Source of the DNA: Thermoleophilales bacterium
Lineage (GTDB): Bacteria; Actinomycetota; Thermoleophilia; Solirubrobacterales; 70-9
Assembly: GCA_020636895.1 (NCBI GenBank)
Contig: JACJWZ010000001.1
Coordinates: 682,001-746,000, forward strand
Direction of reading: 5' to 3'
Length of the DNA stretch: 64,000 bases
Below, one piece after another: positions 44,169 to 51,567 of the stretch (positions are counted from its first letter, which is position 1; each line of letters begins with the position of its first letter). Position numbers and translations under genes: made by a program. The notes beneath the pieces were generated by a model, which ran no database searches, was not told where the DNA came from, and saw nothing but the letters and a program-made list of their open reading frames with translations.

Positions 44169-46138
44169 GGGAACGGCGCGTCGGCAGGCCGCCTCTGGGG
44201 CGACGCTTCCTCGGCGTCCCATGGCTGTGGGCGGTGGCCCACTCGGCGGTCGCGTTCTCCGTCTACTACGCGCTCGGGGTCGTGGCCGACAACGGCCTCG
44301 GGATGACCCCGGTCATCTTCGCCGTGGCCGGTCTCGTCTACGTGGTCACGACCATGACATACGTCGAGGGCGGGGCCATGTTCAACGAGCGCGGCGGCTC
44401 GAACACGATGGCGCGTCACGCCTTCAACGAGCTCGTCTCCTTCGTCGCCGGCTGGGCCATCCTCATCGACTACGTCATCGTCATCGCCCTGGCGGCCGTC
44501 ACCGTCCCGCATTACCTGGCGCCGATCTCGGGGGAGCTCGCGGACGGCACCTGGGAGGTGGTGATTGCGATGGGTGTGGTCGCCCTGGTCGCCGTCGTCA
44601 ACACGATCGGCTACACCGGCAATCGCCGGCAGGGCTGGCTCGTCGCCCTGACCGCATCCGATCTGGCCCTCCAGTTCCTGCTCATCGTGGTCGGCATCGC
44701 GGTGCTCTGGGACCCCTCGTCGCTCACCTCCCAGCTCGACCTCTTCACATCGCCGAGCCTCAGCGACCTCGCCTACGCGCTCGTCGTCTCGATGGTCGCG
44801 CTGGCCGGCATCGAGGCCGCCTCCGACCTCGCCCCCGATCTCGCGTGGCGGCGCGAGGATCTCCGCCACGTGCTCCGCGCGGGCAGCATCGTCGTGCCGC
44901 TGGTCTACGTCGGCATGGCGGTCGTTGCTCTGATGGCGATGCCGGTCGTAGCCACCCCGGACGGGCCCCAGACCGTGCTGTCGACCGTGTACGAGGACGC
45001 TCCGGTCCTCGGAATAGCGGCGGCGCTGGAGCCGCAATGGCTCTCGGAGATCGCGAAGTGGGCGGTGGTCGCGATCGCGCCCCTGATTCTCATGTTCGCC
45101 GCCAACGCGACGATGCTCGGCCTCTCCCGGCACGTCTACGTGCTCGCGACCAACCGTCAGATCCCGAGCTGGCTCGGCAAGCTCGGGAAGCGGCGCTCGA
45201 CCCCCTTCGTGGCCATCGGGCTCTCCGCCGCCGCCGCGATGGCGCTCGTGATCCCGGGTGACGTCGAGCTCCTCGCCGGCGTCTTCGCGTTCGGGGCGAT
45301 GCTGGCGATCTCGATCGCGCACGCGTCGCTGATCAGGCTGCGGTTCTCCGAGCCCGAGGCTGAGCGGCCCTACCGGGTGCCGCTCGGTATCAGGGTCCGG
45401 GGCGCCTCGTTGCCGCTCCCCTCGCTCCTCGGTCTCGCGCTGACCGGGATCGGCTTGGTTTCGATCGTCGCCCTCCACGGCGGCGCCTTCTGGGTCGGCG
45501 GGGGATGGATGCTGTTCGGCCTCGTCGCCTACTTCGTCTACCGCCGGCTCATCGGGGGAATCTCGCTCACCGCCAGGGTCACGGTGCCCGAGCAGGCACT
45601 GCAGAAGCAGGTACCCGACGTCGAGCTCGAGAGCGTCCTCGTCCCGGTCTTCGGCAAGGGCCTCGACGACGAGATCGTCTCGACCGCGTGTCGCCTGGCC
45701 GACTCGGACCCGCTCCCCGGACAGAGCAAGCCTCGGCTCGAGTTCCTCTACGTGATCAAGCTCCCGCTGACGGTGCCCCTCAACTCGCCGCCGCCGCCCG
45801 AGCGGATCGCCAAGGCCGACAGGGCGATCGCGCGAGCGCTCGAGATCGCCGAGGAGTACCCGTCGGTCGAGGCGCACGGAAGCTGGACGCCGGCCCGCGA
45901 CGCCGGGGAGGCGATCGTGGTGCAGGCGCTCGAGCGCGAGGTCGAGGCGATCATCGTCGGCGGCGAGCCTCCGACGAAGATCCGCGGCGGTGCGGTGCTC
46001 GGCGGCGTGCGCGGGTCGAAGCCGGCGGAGATCGGCCCGATCACCGAGTACGTGCTGCGCCACGCGCCCTGCAGGGTGCTGCTGACGGCGCCGCCTGAGT
46101 CCGCGCCCGAACCCTTCGAGGTTCCGACTGTCGCCTAG
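44165..46138 (+). CDS. APC-superfamily permease with C-terminal UspA domain (copy 2), next to TrkA pair
   Basis: A 657-residue paralogue of the permease at 39244, with SVYYALGVVADNGLGMTPV, TYVEGGAMFNERGGSNTMAR, HAFNELVSFVAGW and ANATMLGLSRHVYVLATN. About twelve helices to residue 465, then a UspA-type domain (LESVLVPVFGKGLDDE to APCRVLLTAPPES). Two TrkA-type NAD-binding proteins follow, as K+ channel gates or regulators. A comparable neighbourhood (a large permease next to ceoB and ceoC) exists in Mycobacterium as I recall. K+ uptake of the KimA kind is therefore a fair hypothesis. The basic start VRERRVGRPPLGRRF is normal for an inside N-terminus. Confidence 0.87.
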   Translation: MRERRVGRPPLGRRFLGVPWLWAVAHSAVAFSVYYALGVVADNGLGMTPVIFAVAGLVYVVTTMTYVEGGAMFNERGGSNTMARHAFNELVSFVAGWAILIDYVIVIALAAVTVPHYLAPISGELADGTWEVVIAMGVVALVAVVNTIGYTGNRRQGWLVALTASDLALQFLLIVVGIAVLWDPSSLTSQLDLFTSPSLSDLAYALVVSMVALAGIEAASDLAPDLAWRREDLRHVLRAGSIVVPLVYVGMAVVALMAMPVVATPDGPQTVLSTVYEDAPVLGIAAALEPQWLSEIAKWAVVAIAPLILMFAANATMLGLSRHVYVLATNRQIPSWLGKLGKRRSTPFVAIGLSAAAAMALVIPGDVELLAGVFAFGAMLAISIAHASLIRLRFSEPEAERPYRVPLGIRVRGASLPLPSLLGLALTGIGLVSIVALHGGAFWVGGGWMLFGLVAYFVYRRLIGGISLTARVTVPEQALQKQVPDVELESVLVPVFGKGLDDEIVSTACRLADSDPLPGQSKPRLEFLYVIKLPLTVPLNSPPPPERIAKADRAIARALEIAEEYPSVEAHGSWTPARDAGEAIVVQALEREVEAIIVGGEPPTKIRGGAVLGGVRGSKPAEIGPITEYVLRHAPCRVLLTAPPESAPEPFEVPTVA

Positions 46139-46166
46139 GCACCGGCGCAGCTCCGGGTCCGACGGG

Positions 46167-46172
46167 TAGCAT
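46167..46172 (+). promoter_or_regulatory. -10 hexamer of the first TrkA gene (leaderless)
   Basis: TAGCAT ends seven bases before GTG 46180. Confidence 0.5.
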
Positions 46173-46179
46173 CGCTCGC

Positions 46180-46641
46180 GTGAAGATCCTCATAGTGGGA
46201 TGCGGGCGCGTCGGCGCCAGCTTGGCAAGGGCGATGCTCGCGGACGGGCACGAGGTCTCGTGCCTGGACGAGGACCCGGATTCCCACGCGCGCCTCGAGC
46301 TCGGGCTCGAGTCCTCATGGGAGGACGAAGGTGGCCAGTTCACCGTCGGCACGGGCCTCGAGATCGACGCCCTGCTGACCGCCGGGATCGAGACCGCCGA
46401 CGTCTTCGTAGCCTCCACCAACGGCGACAACACCAACATCGTCATCGCGCAGATCGCGCAGCGCCGCTTCGAGGTCGAGACGGTGATCGCGCGGATCCTC
46501 GACCCGTACCGCGCCGAGTGGTACGAGACGCAGGGATTGCACACGATCTGCCCGACGCGCGTCGCGATCGAGATGCTCGAGGCCGACGTGCGGAAGATCT
46601 CGAGTGAGCGTGAATCAGGGGAGCAGCTCGGGGATGGCTAG
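46180..46641 (+). CDS. TrkA N-domain (RCK) potassium-uptake regulator, short form
   Basis: A 153-residue single RCK domain: KILIVGCGRVGASLARAMLADGHEV and GLEIDALLTAGIETADVFVASTNGDNTN mark the NAD(H)-binding Rossmann fold of TrkA/KtrA/CeoB. It lacks the TrkA-C ligand domain that its neighbour has, so the two probably pair as unequal subunits. GTG 46180 is leaderless. Its end overlaps the next gene by eight bases. Confidence 0.9.
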   Translation: MKILIVGCGRVGASLARAMLADGHEVSCLDEDPDSHARLELGLESSWEDEGGQFTVGTGLEIDALLTAGIETADVFVASTNGDNTNIVIAQIAQRRFEVETVIARILDPYRAEWYETQGLHTICPTRVAIEMLEADVRKISSERESGEQLGDG

Positions 46642-47341
46642 GGGCGACTACATGCTGGTCGTCGGGGCCGGCAAGGTGGGCTGGAACCTGACCCGGGAGC
46701 TGATCGACAGCGGCCATGAGGTGACGCTGATCGAGAGCGATCGCGAGCGCTACTTGACCGTCGAACAGGAGCTCGAGCACAGGGTGCTCTACGGCGACGC
46801 CTCGGAGCTCTGGGTGCTCGAGCGCGCCGGGATCAGCCGGGCCGCGATGGTGATCGCGGTCACCGGCGACGACGAGGACAACCTGCTGATCTGCCAGGTC
46901 GCCAAGGACAAGTACGGGGTGGAGCGGGTGATCGCGCGCGTCAACAACCCGCGCAACCGCCAGCACTTCGACCTGCTCGGGGTCAAGCCCTACGTCTCCG
47001 CCACGGACCTGATCATGCGCCTGATCGAGCGCGAGGTGCCGCGCTATGGGCTCGTCCACCTGCTCGATCTCGCCGACGCGAAGATCGAGATCATCGATCT
47101 GCTGATCGGCGAGGAGGCGACAGTCGTCGGCAAGCGGATCGATCAGCTCGAGATGCCGAAGGGCAGCCTGCTGATCAGCGTCGTCCGCGGCGGCAGCGGG
47201 TTCGTGCCGACGGCCGACACGGTGCTCGAGGCCGGTGACGAGGTCCTCGCCGTCCTCGACCCGAGCGCCGAGGAGGAGCTGACCGCGTATCTCGGGCTCG
47301 ACGGCGGCGATGGCGGTACGGTCAACCGCCAGACGATCTGA
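46634..47341 (+). CDS. TrkA-type potassium-uptake regulator with TrkA-C domain
   Basis: A 235-residue protein with the RCK N-domain (YMLVVGAGKVGWNLTRELIDSGHEV, VTGDDEDNLLICQVAKDKYGV) and a C-terminal TrkA-C domain (about 135-215: LLIGEEATVVGKRIDQLEMP, GFVPTADTVLEAGDEVLAVLD). This is the second half of a ceoB-ceoC-like pair. ATG 46634 is the most likely start; GTG 46604 and ATG 46652 are in frame. It is likely to bind and gate the permease upstream. Confidence 0.9.
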   Translation: MARGDYMLVVGAGKVGWNLTRELIDSGHEVTLIESDRERYLTVEQELEHRVLYGDASELWVLERAGISRAAMVIAVTGDDEDNLLICQVAKDKYGVERVIARVNNPRNRQHFDLLGVKPYVSATDLIMRLIEREVPRYGLVHLLDLADAKIEIIDLLIGEEATVVGKRIDQLEMPKGSLLISVVRGGSGFVPTADTVLEAGDEVLAVLDPSAEEELTAYLGLDGGDGGTVNRQTI

Positions 47342-47377
47342 GGTTTTCCGCGCCCTCGGGCCGGGAATCGGATCACT

Positions 47378-48610
47378 ATGTCCGACCGCCGAGTCGACCA
47401 TCTGCTGATCGGTGGCTTCGCCGCCGCGCGCTGCGCCGCGGAGCTGCGCAAGCACGACTCAGGTGCGTCGGTCCTGCTCGTCGCCCGTGAGAGCGAGCCG
47501 CCCTACGAGCGCCCTCCGCTCTCCAAGGAGTACCTGCGCGGTGAGGCCGAGCGCTCCGACGCCTACGTCAACGACCCCGGCTGGTACGAGGACAACGACG
47601 TCGAGCTGCTGACCGGAACGAGCGCCGTCGCGCTCGACGCGGGCGCGCGGACGGTGAAGCTGCAGAGCGGGGAGGAGGTCGGCTTCGGCAAGGCCCTGCT
47701 CGCCACCGGCGCGATGGTGAACATCCTCCGCGTCGACGGCGCCCAGCTCGAGGGCATCCACTACCTGCGCGCGTTCGGAAACGCCGACTCGATCCGCCAC
47801 GACGTCGCCGACGCCGAGCGGGTGGTGATCGTCGGCGGCAGCTACATCGGCGCCGAGGTCGCCGCTTCCCTGACCGAGATGGGGAAGGAGTGCACGATCC
47901 TGACGATGGAGGAGGTCGCCCTCTCCGGCGGGTTCGGGGAGGAGGTCGGCCGCCACTTCCACGAGCTGCTCGAGTCGAAGGGCGTGACCATCAGAGGTGG
48001 CGAGACGCTTGCGGCCTTCGAGGGGGACGAGCGGGTGGAGCGGGTCCTCGCCGAGAGCGGGCTCGAGATCGAATGCGAGGCGGTCGTCGTCGGCGCCGGC
48101 GTGCGCCCGGACACGATGCTCGCCGGGCGGGCCGGGCTCGAGGTCGACGACGGGATCGTCTGCGACGCGGCGCTCGAGACCTCGGTCGAAGGGATCTTCG
48201 CCGCGGGCGACTGCTGCAACTACGAGAGCCGTGTCCACGGTCGCCGGATCCGGGTCGAGCACTGGGACGTCGCCTTCAACCAGGGCGCGCACGCCGCCCG
48301 CGGGATGCTCGGCGACAAGCAGCCCTACGAGGTCGTCCCGTACTTCTTCAGCGATCTCTCCGACTGGGCGTCGCTCGAGTACGTCGGACCGGCCGAACGC
48401 TGGGACGAGGTGCTGTGGCGCGGCGGTCGTGAGAGCGGTGAGTTCTCCGCCTGGTACGTGGCCGACGACCGCGTGGCGGCGGCGCTCTCGGTCGGCCGCT
48501 CCGACGATCTGCAGCACGCTCGGCGCCTGATCGCGTCGGGCGCTGCGCTCGGCGCCGAGGGCCGCGCGGCGGTCGCCGACCTCGACGCCGACCTCGATCC
48601 GATCGCCTAG
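47378..48610 (+). CDS. AIF/ferredoxin-reductase-like NAD(P)H:FAD oxidoreductase
   Basis: A 410-residue pyridine-nucleotide disulphide-like reductase. PPYERPPLSKEYLRGE and the NAD site VVIVGGSYIGAEVAASLTEMG are clear, as is EGIFAAGDCCNYES with the second FAD contact. The C-terminal domain (about 300-395: RVEHWDVAFNQGAHAARGML, YFFSDLSDWASLEYVG) is the AIF/ferredoxin reductase type. The N-terminal FAD loop reads LIGGFAAARCAAEL: it appears to lack one Gly of the usual GGGxAG, which may weaken binding. No partner ferredoxin or oxygenase is adjacent. Confidence 0.86.
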   Translation: MSDRRVDHLLIGGFAAARCAAELRKHDSGASVLLVARESEPPYERPPLSKEYLRGEAERSDAYVNDPGWYEDNDVELLTGTSAVALDAGARTVKLQSGEEVGFGKALLATGAMVNILRVDGAQLEGIHYLRAFGNADSIRHDVADAERVVIVGGSYIGAEVAASLTEMGKECTILTMEEVALSGGFGEEVGRHFHELLESKGVTIRGGETLAAFEGDERVERVLAESGLEIECEAVVVGAGVRPDTMLAGRAGLEVDDGIVCDAALETSVEGIFAAGDCCNYESRVHGRRIRVEHWDVAFNQGAHAARGMLGDKQPYEVVPYFFSDLSDWASLEYVGPAERWDEVLWRGGRESGEFSAWYVADDRVAAALSVGRSDDLQHARRLIASGAALGAEGRAAVADLDADLDPIA

Positions 48611-48629
48611 ATCATCTAACCTCAGGCCC

Positions 48630-48650
48630 CGTCGCGCCGGAAAAGCGACG
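48630..48650 (+). terminator. Short hairpin between the flavoprotein gene and tRNA-Gln
   Basis: CGTCGC (48630-48635) pairs with GCGACG (48645-48650) with a nine-base loop, seven bases before the tRNA. It may end the upstream transcript or be part of the tRNA 5' leader. Confidence 0.35.
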
Positions 48651-48656
48651 CACCGG

Positions 48657-48727
48657 TGGGGACTGGTGTAACGGCAACACGCCTGCCTCTGGAGCAGGTA
48701 TTCGGGGTTCGAATCCCTGGTCCCCAG
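48657..48727 (+). tRNA. tRNA-Gln (anticodon CTG)
   Basis: A full cloverleaf: acceptor TGGGGAC (48657-48663) with GTCCCCA (48720-48726) and discriminator G; anticodon stem CCTGC/GCAGG around CTCTGGA, giving CTG, which reads CAG; T-arm CGGGG-TTCGAAT-CCCTG. CCA is not encoded. CAG is the main Gln codon in such a GC-rich genome. Confidence 0.93.
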
Positions 48728-48828
48728 TCATCAGCCTCCCGCCGAGTTCGTTCCCGCGGCGGGCTCTCATCGGGGTTCGTTCGAGCGGTCCGGCAGGGGA
48801 ATTGCAGCGCGATCTCCGGTTCGGGGTC

Positions 48829-48834
48829 TAATCT
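48829..48834 (+). promoter_or_regulatory. -10 hexamer of the lipoprotein gene at 48842 (leaderless)
   Basis: TAATCT ends seven bases before ATG 48842 and sets this start within a longer open frame that would read through the tRNA gene. Confidence 0.55.
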
Positions 48835-48841
48835 GACTGCG

Positions 48842-49570
48842 ATGCGAGGTTCCGTTTCCTCGATTCGGCGAAGCGCCGCCGCCGCGGCCTCCTTCGCCGC
48901 GTGCGCCTTCGCACTCGCCGCGTGCGGTGGCGACGACGCGCCGATCGAGCCGATCGACAGCACGACGACCACCTCGACCGCCGATACCTCCTCCCAGAGC
49001 GGTTTCATCGCCAGCGCCGACCCGATTTGCCAGGAGGCGAACAACGCGATCGCCAACCTCGGCGACGACTCGACCGCGATCTCGCAGGAGCGCTCGATCA
49101 CGGCGGGCATGAAGAGCGATCTCGAGGCGCTCGGCGATCCGGAGGACCCGGACGGCTCTCTGGCCGACTACTACTCCGCGCTCAATGACGAGATCCGCAT
49201 CCTCAAGCAGCAGGAAACCGCTTCCGGAGAGGGTGACACGACGACCGTCACATCGCTGGAGTCGGATCTCGAGACGGCTCGCTCCGATGCCGCGACGGCC
49301 GCCGACCAGTACGGCTTCACCGAGTGCGGCGGCACCGGCGAGGTGATCTCCGACGGTGAAGGTGACACCACCGGCTCCGATTCCGGGGTGACGACGACGA
49401 CCCCGACGCCGGTCACGCCGACCACCACCACGACCCCGACCCCGGTGACCCCGACGCCGGTCACGCCGGACACCGGCGGCGGCACCCCGGTGACCCCGAC
49501 CCCACCGTCCACCGGCGGCGGCACGGGCGGCAGCGGCGGCACCGGCAGCGGCGGCGTCGGTCCGGGCTGA
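48842..49570 (+). CDS. Lipoprotein with Thr/Pro-rich tail
   Basis: A 242-residue product with lipobox ALAAC (Cys28). The core (about 55-165) is helical, with DPICQEANNAIANLGDDS, ALGDPEDPDGSLADYYSALND and LESDLETARSDAATAADQYGF and two Cys that may pair (PICQ and TECGG). The tail (about 185-242) is built of TPTPVTPTT units and ends GGGTGGSGGTGSGG. The tail looks like a cell-wall-spanning spacer. The frame is open upstream, but that part overlaps tRNA-Gln, so ATG 48842 is the start. Confidence 0.8.
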   Translation: MRGSVSSIRRSAAAAASFAACAFALAACGGDDAPIEPIDSTTTTSTADTSSQSGFIASADPICQEANNAIANLGDDSTAISQERSITAGMKSDLEALGDPEDPDGSLADYYSALNDEIRILKQQETASGEGDTTTVTSLESDLETARSDAATAADQYGFTECGGTGEVISDGEGDTTGSDSGVTTTTPTPVTPTTTTTPTPVTPTPVTPDTGGGTPVTPTPPSTGGGTGGSGGTGSGGVGPG

Positions 49571-49582
49571 CCCCCTGATCAG

Positions 49583-49602
49583 CGGTCGGGCCAGGGCGAC
49601 CG
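49583..49602. terminator. Hairpin between convergent lipoprotein and ABC exporter genes
   Basis: CGGTCG (49583-49588) pairs with CGACCG (49597-49602) around eight bases, 13 bases after the lipoprotein stop. A weak bidirectional terminator is possible. Confidence 0.35.
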
Positions 49603-49653
49603 GCCGCGCGCACGACGGACTGGACGCCCGGCTGCAGGCGCTGCCGGGGTGGC

Positions 49654-51567
49654 TCAGGCGACCGAGGTGCCGCCCGCCCAGGTTCCGTAGAGGCGCGCGT
49701 AGGCGCCGCCGGCATCGAGCAGCTCCTCGTGGGTGCCGCTCTCTGCGATCCGGCCGTCCTCGAGGACGACGATCCGCGCCGCGCGGCGGATCGTCGTCAG
49801 GCGGTGGGCGATGACGATTGCCGTGCGCCCGGCGAGCAGGCGCTCGAGGCCGCGCTCGATCATGCGCTCGGTGCGCACGTCCACGTTCGAGGTCGCCTCG
49901 TCGAGGATCAGGATCCGCGGTTCCGCGAGCAGCGCCCGGGCGAAGGCCACCATCTGCCGCTGGCCGGCGGAGAGCTGCGAGCCGCGCTCACCCACCTCGG
50001 TGTCGATCCCCGCCGGCATCGAATCCAGCATCGCCCTGCCGCCGACCGCCTCGAGTGCCTCGGTGATCTCCTCCGGCGAGGCTCCGGGGCGGCCGAAAGC
50101 GACGTTGTCGGCGATCGTGCCGCTGAACAGGAATCCCTCCTGCGGGACGATCCCGAGCTGACTGCGAAGAGCGCCCGAGTCGAGCTCGCGGACGTCGGTG
50201 CCGTCGACGAGGATGCGTCCCCGCTGCGGGTCGTAGAAGCGCGCGATCAGCTTCGCCAGCGTCGACTTGCCGGCGCCGGTCTCGCCGACAAGCGCGACGG
50301 TCTGACCCGGCAGCACGTGCAGGTCGACGTCCCGCAGCGCCCAGCCGTCGGGGACCTCGTCGGCTCCGGACTCCGGATGGCTGCCGTCCGATTCGACAAT
50401 GCTGAGCCGGGCGCCGGCGGCGCGTCCGCGGCGGTTGTCCTCGGCGTAGGAGAACCAGACTCCCTCGAGATCGATCTCACCGCGGATCTGGCCGGGCTCG
50501 ATCGCGTCGTCCTGGTCGACGGTGTCGGGCTCGGTGTCGAGCAGGTCGAAGATCTTGTCGAGCGCCGCCATTCCCTGCTGGTAGGTCGTGTAGAGCTGGC
50601 TGATCTGCTGGATCGGGTCGAAGAACTGCTGCAGGTATCCGACGAAGGCGATCAGCACGCCGACCTCGATGTTGCCGTCGAGCACCTGGTAGCCGCCGAA
50701 GATGAGGATCGCAGCTGTCCCGATGGCCGAGAGCAGCTCGACCGCCGGGAAGTAGGAGGCGTTCAGGTAGACCGTGCGCATGTTGACCGCGCGGTTCTCC
50801 TCGTTCAGCCGCTCCATCTCGCTGACGTGGCGGCCCTCCTGGCCGAAGGAGCGGACGACGCGGACGCCGCTGAGGGACTCCTGCAGGTAGGCGGTGATCT
50901 CGGCGATCTTCTCGCGCGTCATCCGGTAGGCGCTCGCGCTCGCGATCCGGAAGATGATGCTGCCGATCGCGAGGATCGGGAACGTCGCGAAGGTGACCAG
51001 CGCGAGGACGGGATCGATCGCCAGGAGGATCACGACGACGCCGAGCAGGGTCAGCGTGCTCGAGAACATCGTCACTATCCCGTCGGTCACGAGGGTGTCC
51101 AGCGCCTGTACGTCGTTGGTCATCCGCGAGATCAGGACGCCGGGCCGGTTGCGGGTGTAGAAGCCGATCGACATCGCCTGCAGGTGCGTGTAGATGCGCT
51201 CGCGGAGATCCTGCAGCGCCCGCTGGCCCACCCAGCCGACGAGGTAGGTCTGCAGGTAGGTCGCCCCCCAGTTGATGGCCGCCGAGGCGAGGAACGCGAG
51301 CACGATCAGGGTCAGAGCCTGCGAGTCGCCCGGCGTGATGCCCTTGTCGACGGCGAGCCCGGCCAGGTAAGGCGGAGCGAGGGCAGTCGCCGTCGCGATC
51401 AGCAGCGCCACCATCATCAGCGCCACCCGGCTCCGGTAGGGGCGCAGCAAGCCCAGCAGCCAGCGCAGCTTGCGGCCGCGGCCGTCCTCGCCGCGGACCA
51501 GCTTCCACAGCGCCTTGACCATCGCCCAGAAGTCGCCCAGACCGGGACTTGCGGGTCTGTCGTTCAC
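49654..51567 (-). CDS. ABC exporter half-transporter with canonical Walker B and LSAGQ signature
   Basis: A 637-residue type IV ABC exporter subunit. Six helices lie at about 40-345 (PYRSRVALMMVALLIATATAL, GYLQQFFDPIQQISQL). The ATPase domain has Walker A GETGAGKSTLAKL, signature LSAGQRQMVAFARAL, Walker B ILILDEATSNVD with catalytic Glu, and an H-loop AHRLTT. Between the first beta strands it carries an insertion of about 35 residues (YAEDNRRGRAAGARLSIVES and following). It forms an asymmetric heterodimer with the upstream subunit. The GTG start at 51567 overlaps that gene (GTGA). Substrate unknown; multidrug or lipid export is usual. Confidence 0.93.
   Translation of the reverse strand: MNDRPASPGLGDFWAMVKALWKLVRGEDGRGRKLRWLLGLLRPYRSRVALMMVALLIATATALAPPYLAGLAVDKGITPGDSQALTLIVLAFLASAAINWGATYLQTYLVGWVGQRALQDLRERIYTHLQAMSIGFYTRNRPGVLISRMTNDVQALDTLVTDGIVTMFSSTLTLLGVVVILLAIDPVLALVTFATFPILAIGSIIFRIASASAYRMTREKIAEITAYLQESLSGVRVVRSFGQEGRHVSEMERLNEENRAVNMRTVYLNASYFPAVELLSAIGTAAILIFGGYQVLDGNIEVGVLIAFVGYLQQFFDPIQQISQLYTTYQQGMAALDKIFDLLDTEPDTVDQDDAIEPGQIRGEIDLEGVWFSYAEDNRRGRAAGARLSIVESDGSHPESGADEVPDGWALRDVDLHVLPGQTVALVGETGAGKSTLAKLIARFYDPQRGRILVDGTDVRELDSGALRSQLGIVPQEGFLFSGTIADNVAFGRPGASPEEITEALEAVGGRAMLDSMPAGIDTEVGERGSQLSAGQRQMVAFARALLAEPRILILDEATSNVDVRTERMIERGLERLLAGRTAIVIAHRLTTIRRAARIVVLEDGRIAESGTHEELLDAGGAYARLYGTWAGGTSVA

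Noticed and set aside
48656..48841. N-terminal extension of the lipoprotein through tRNA-Gln
   Set aside because: The frame is open by chance; the tRNA cloverleaf is complete and the lipobox signal peptide starts at ATG 48842 with its own -10.
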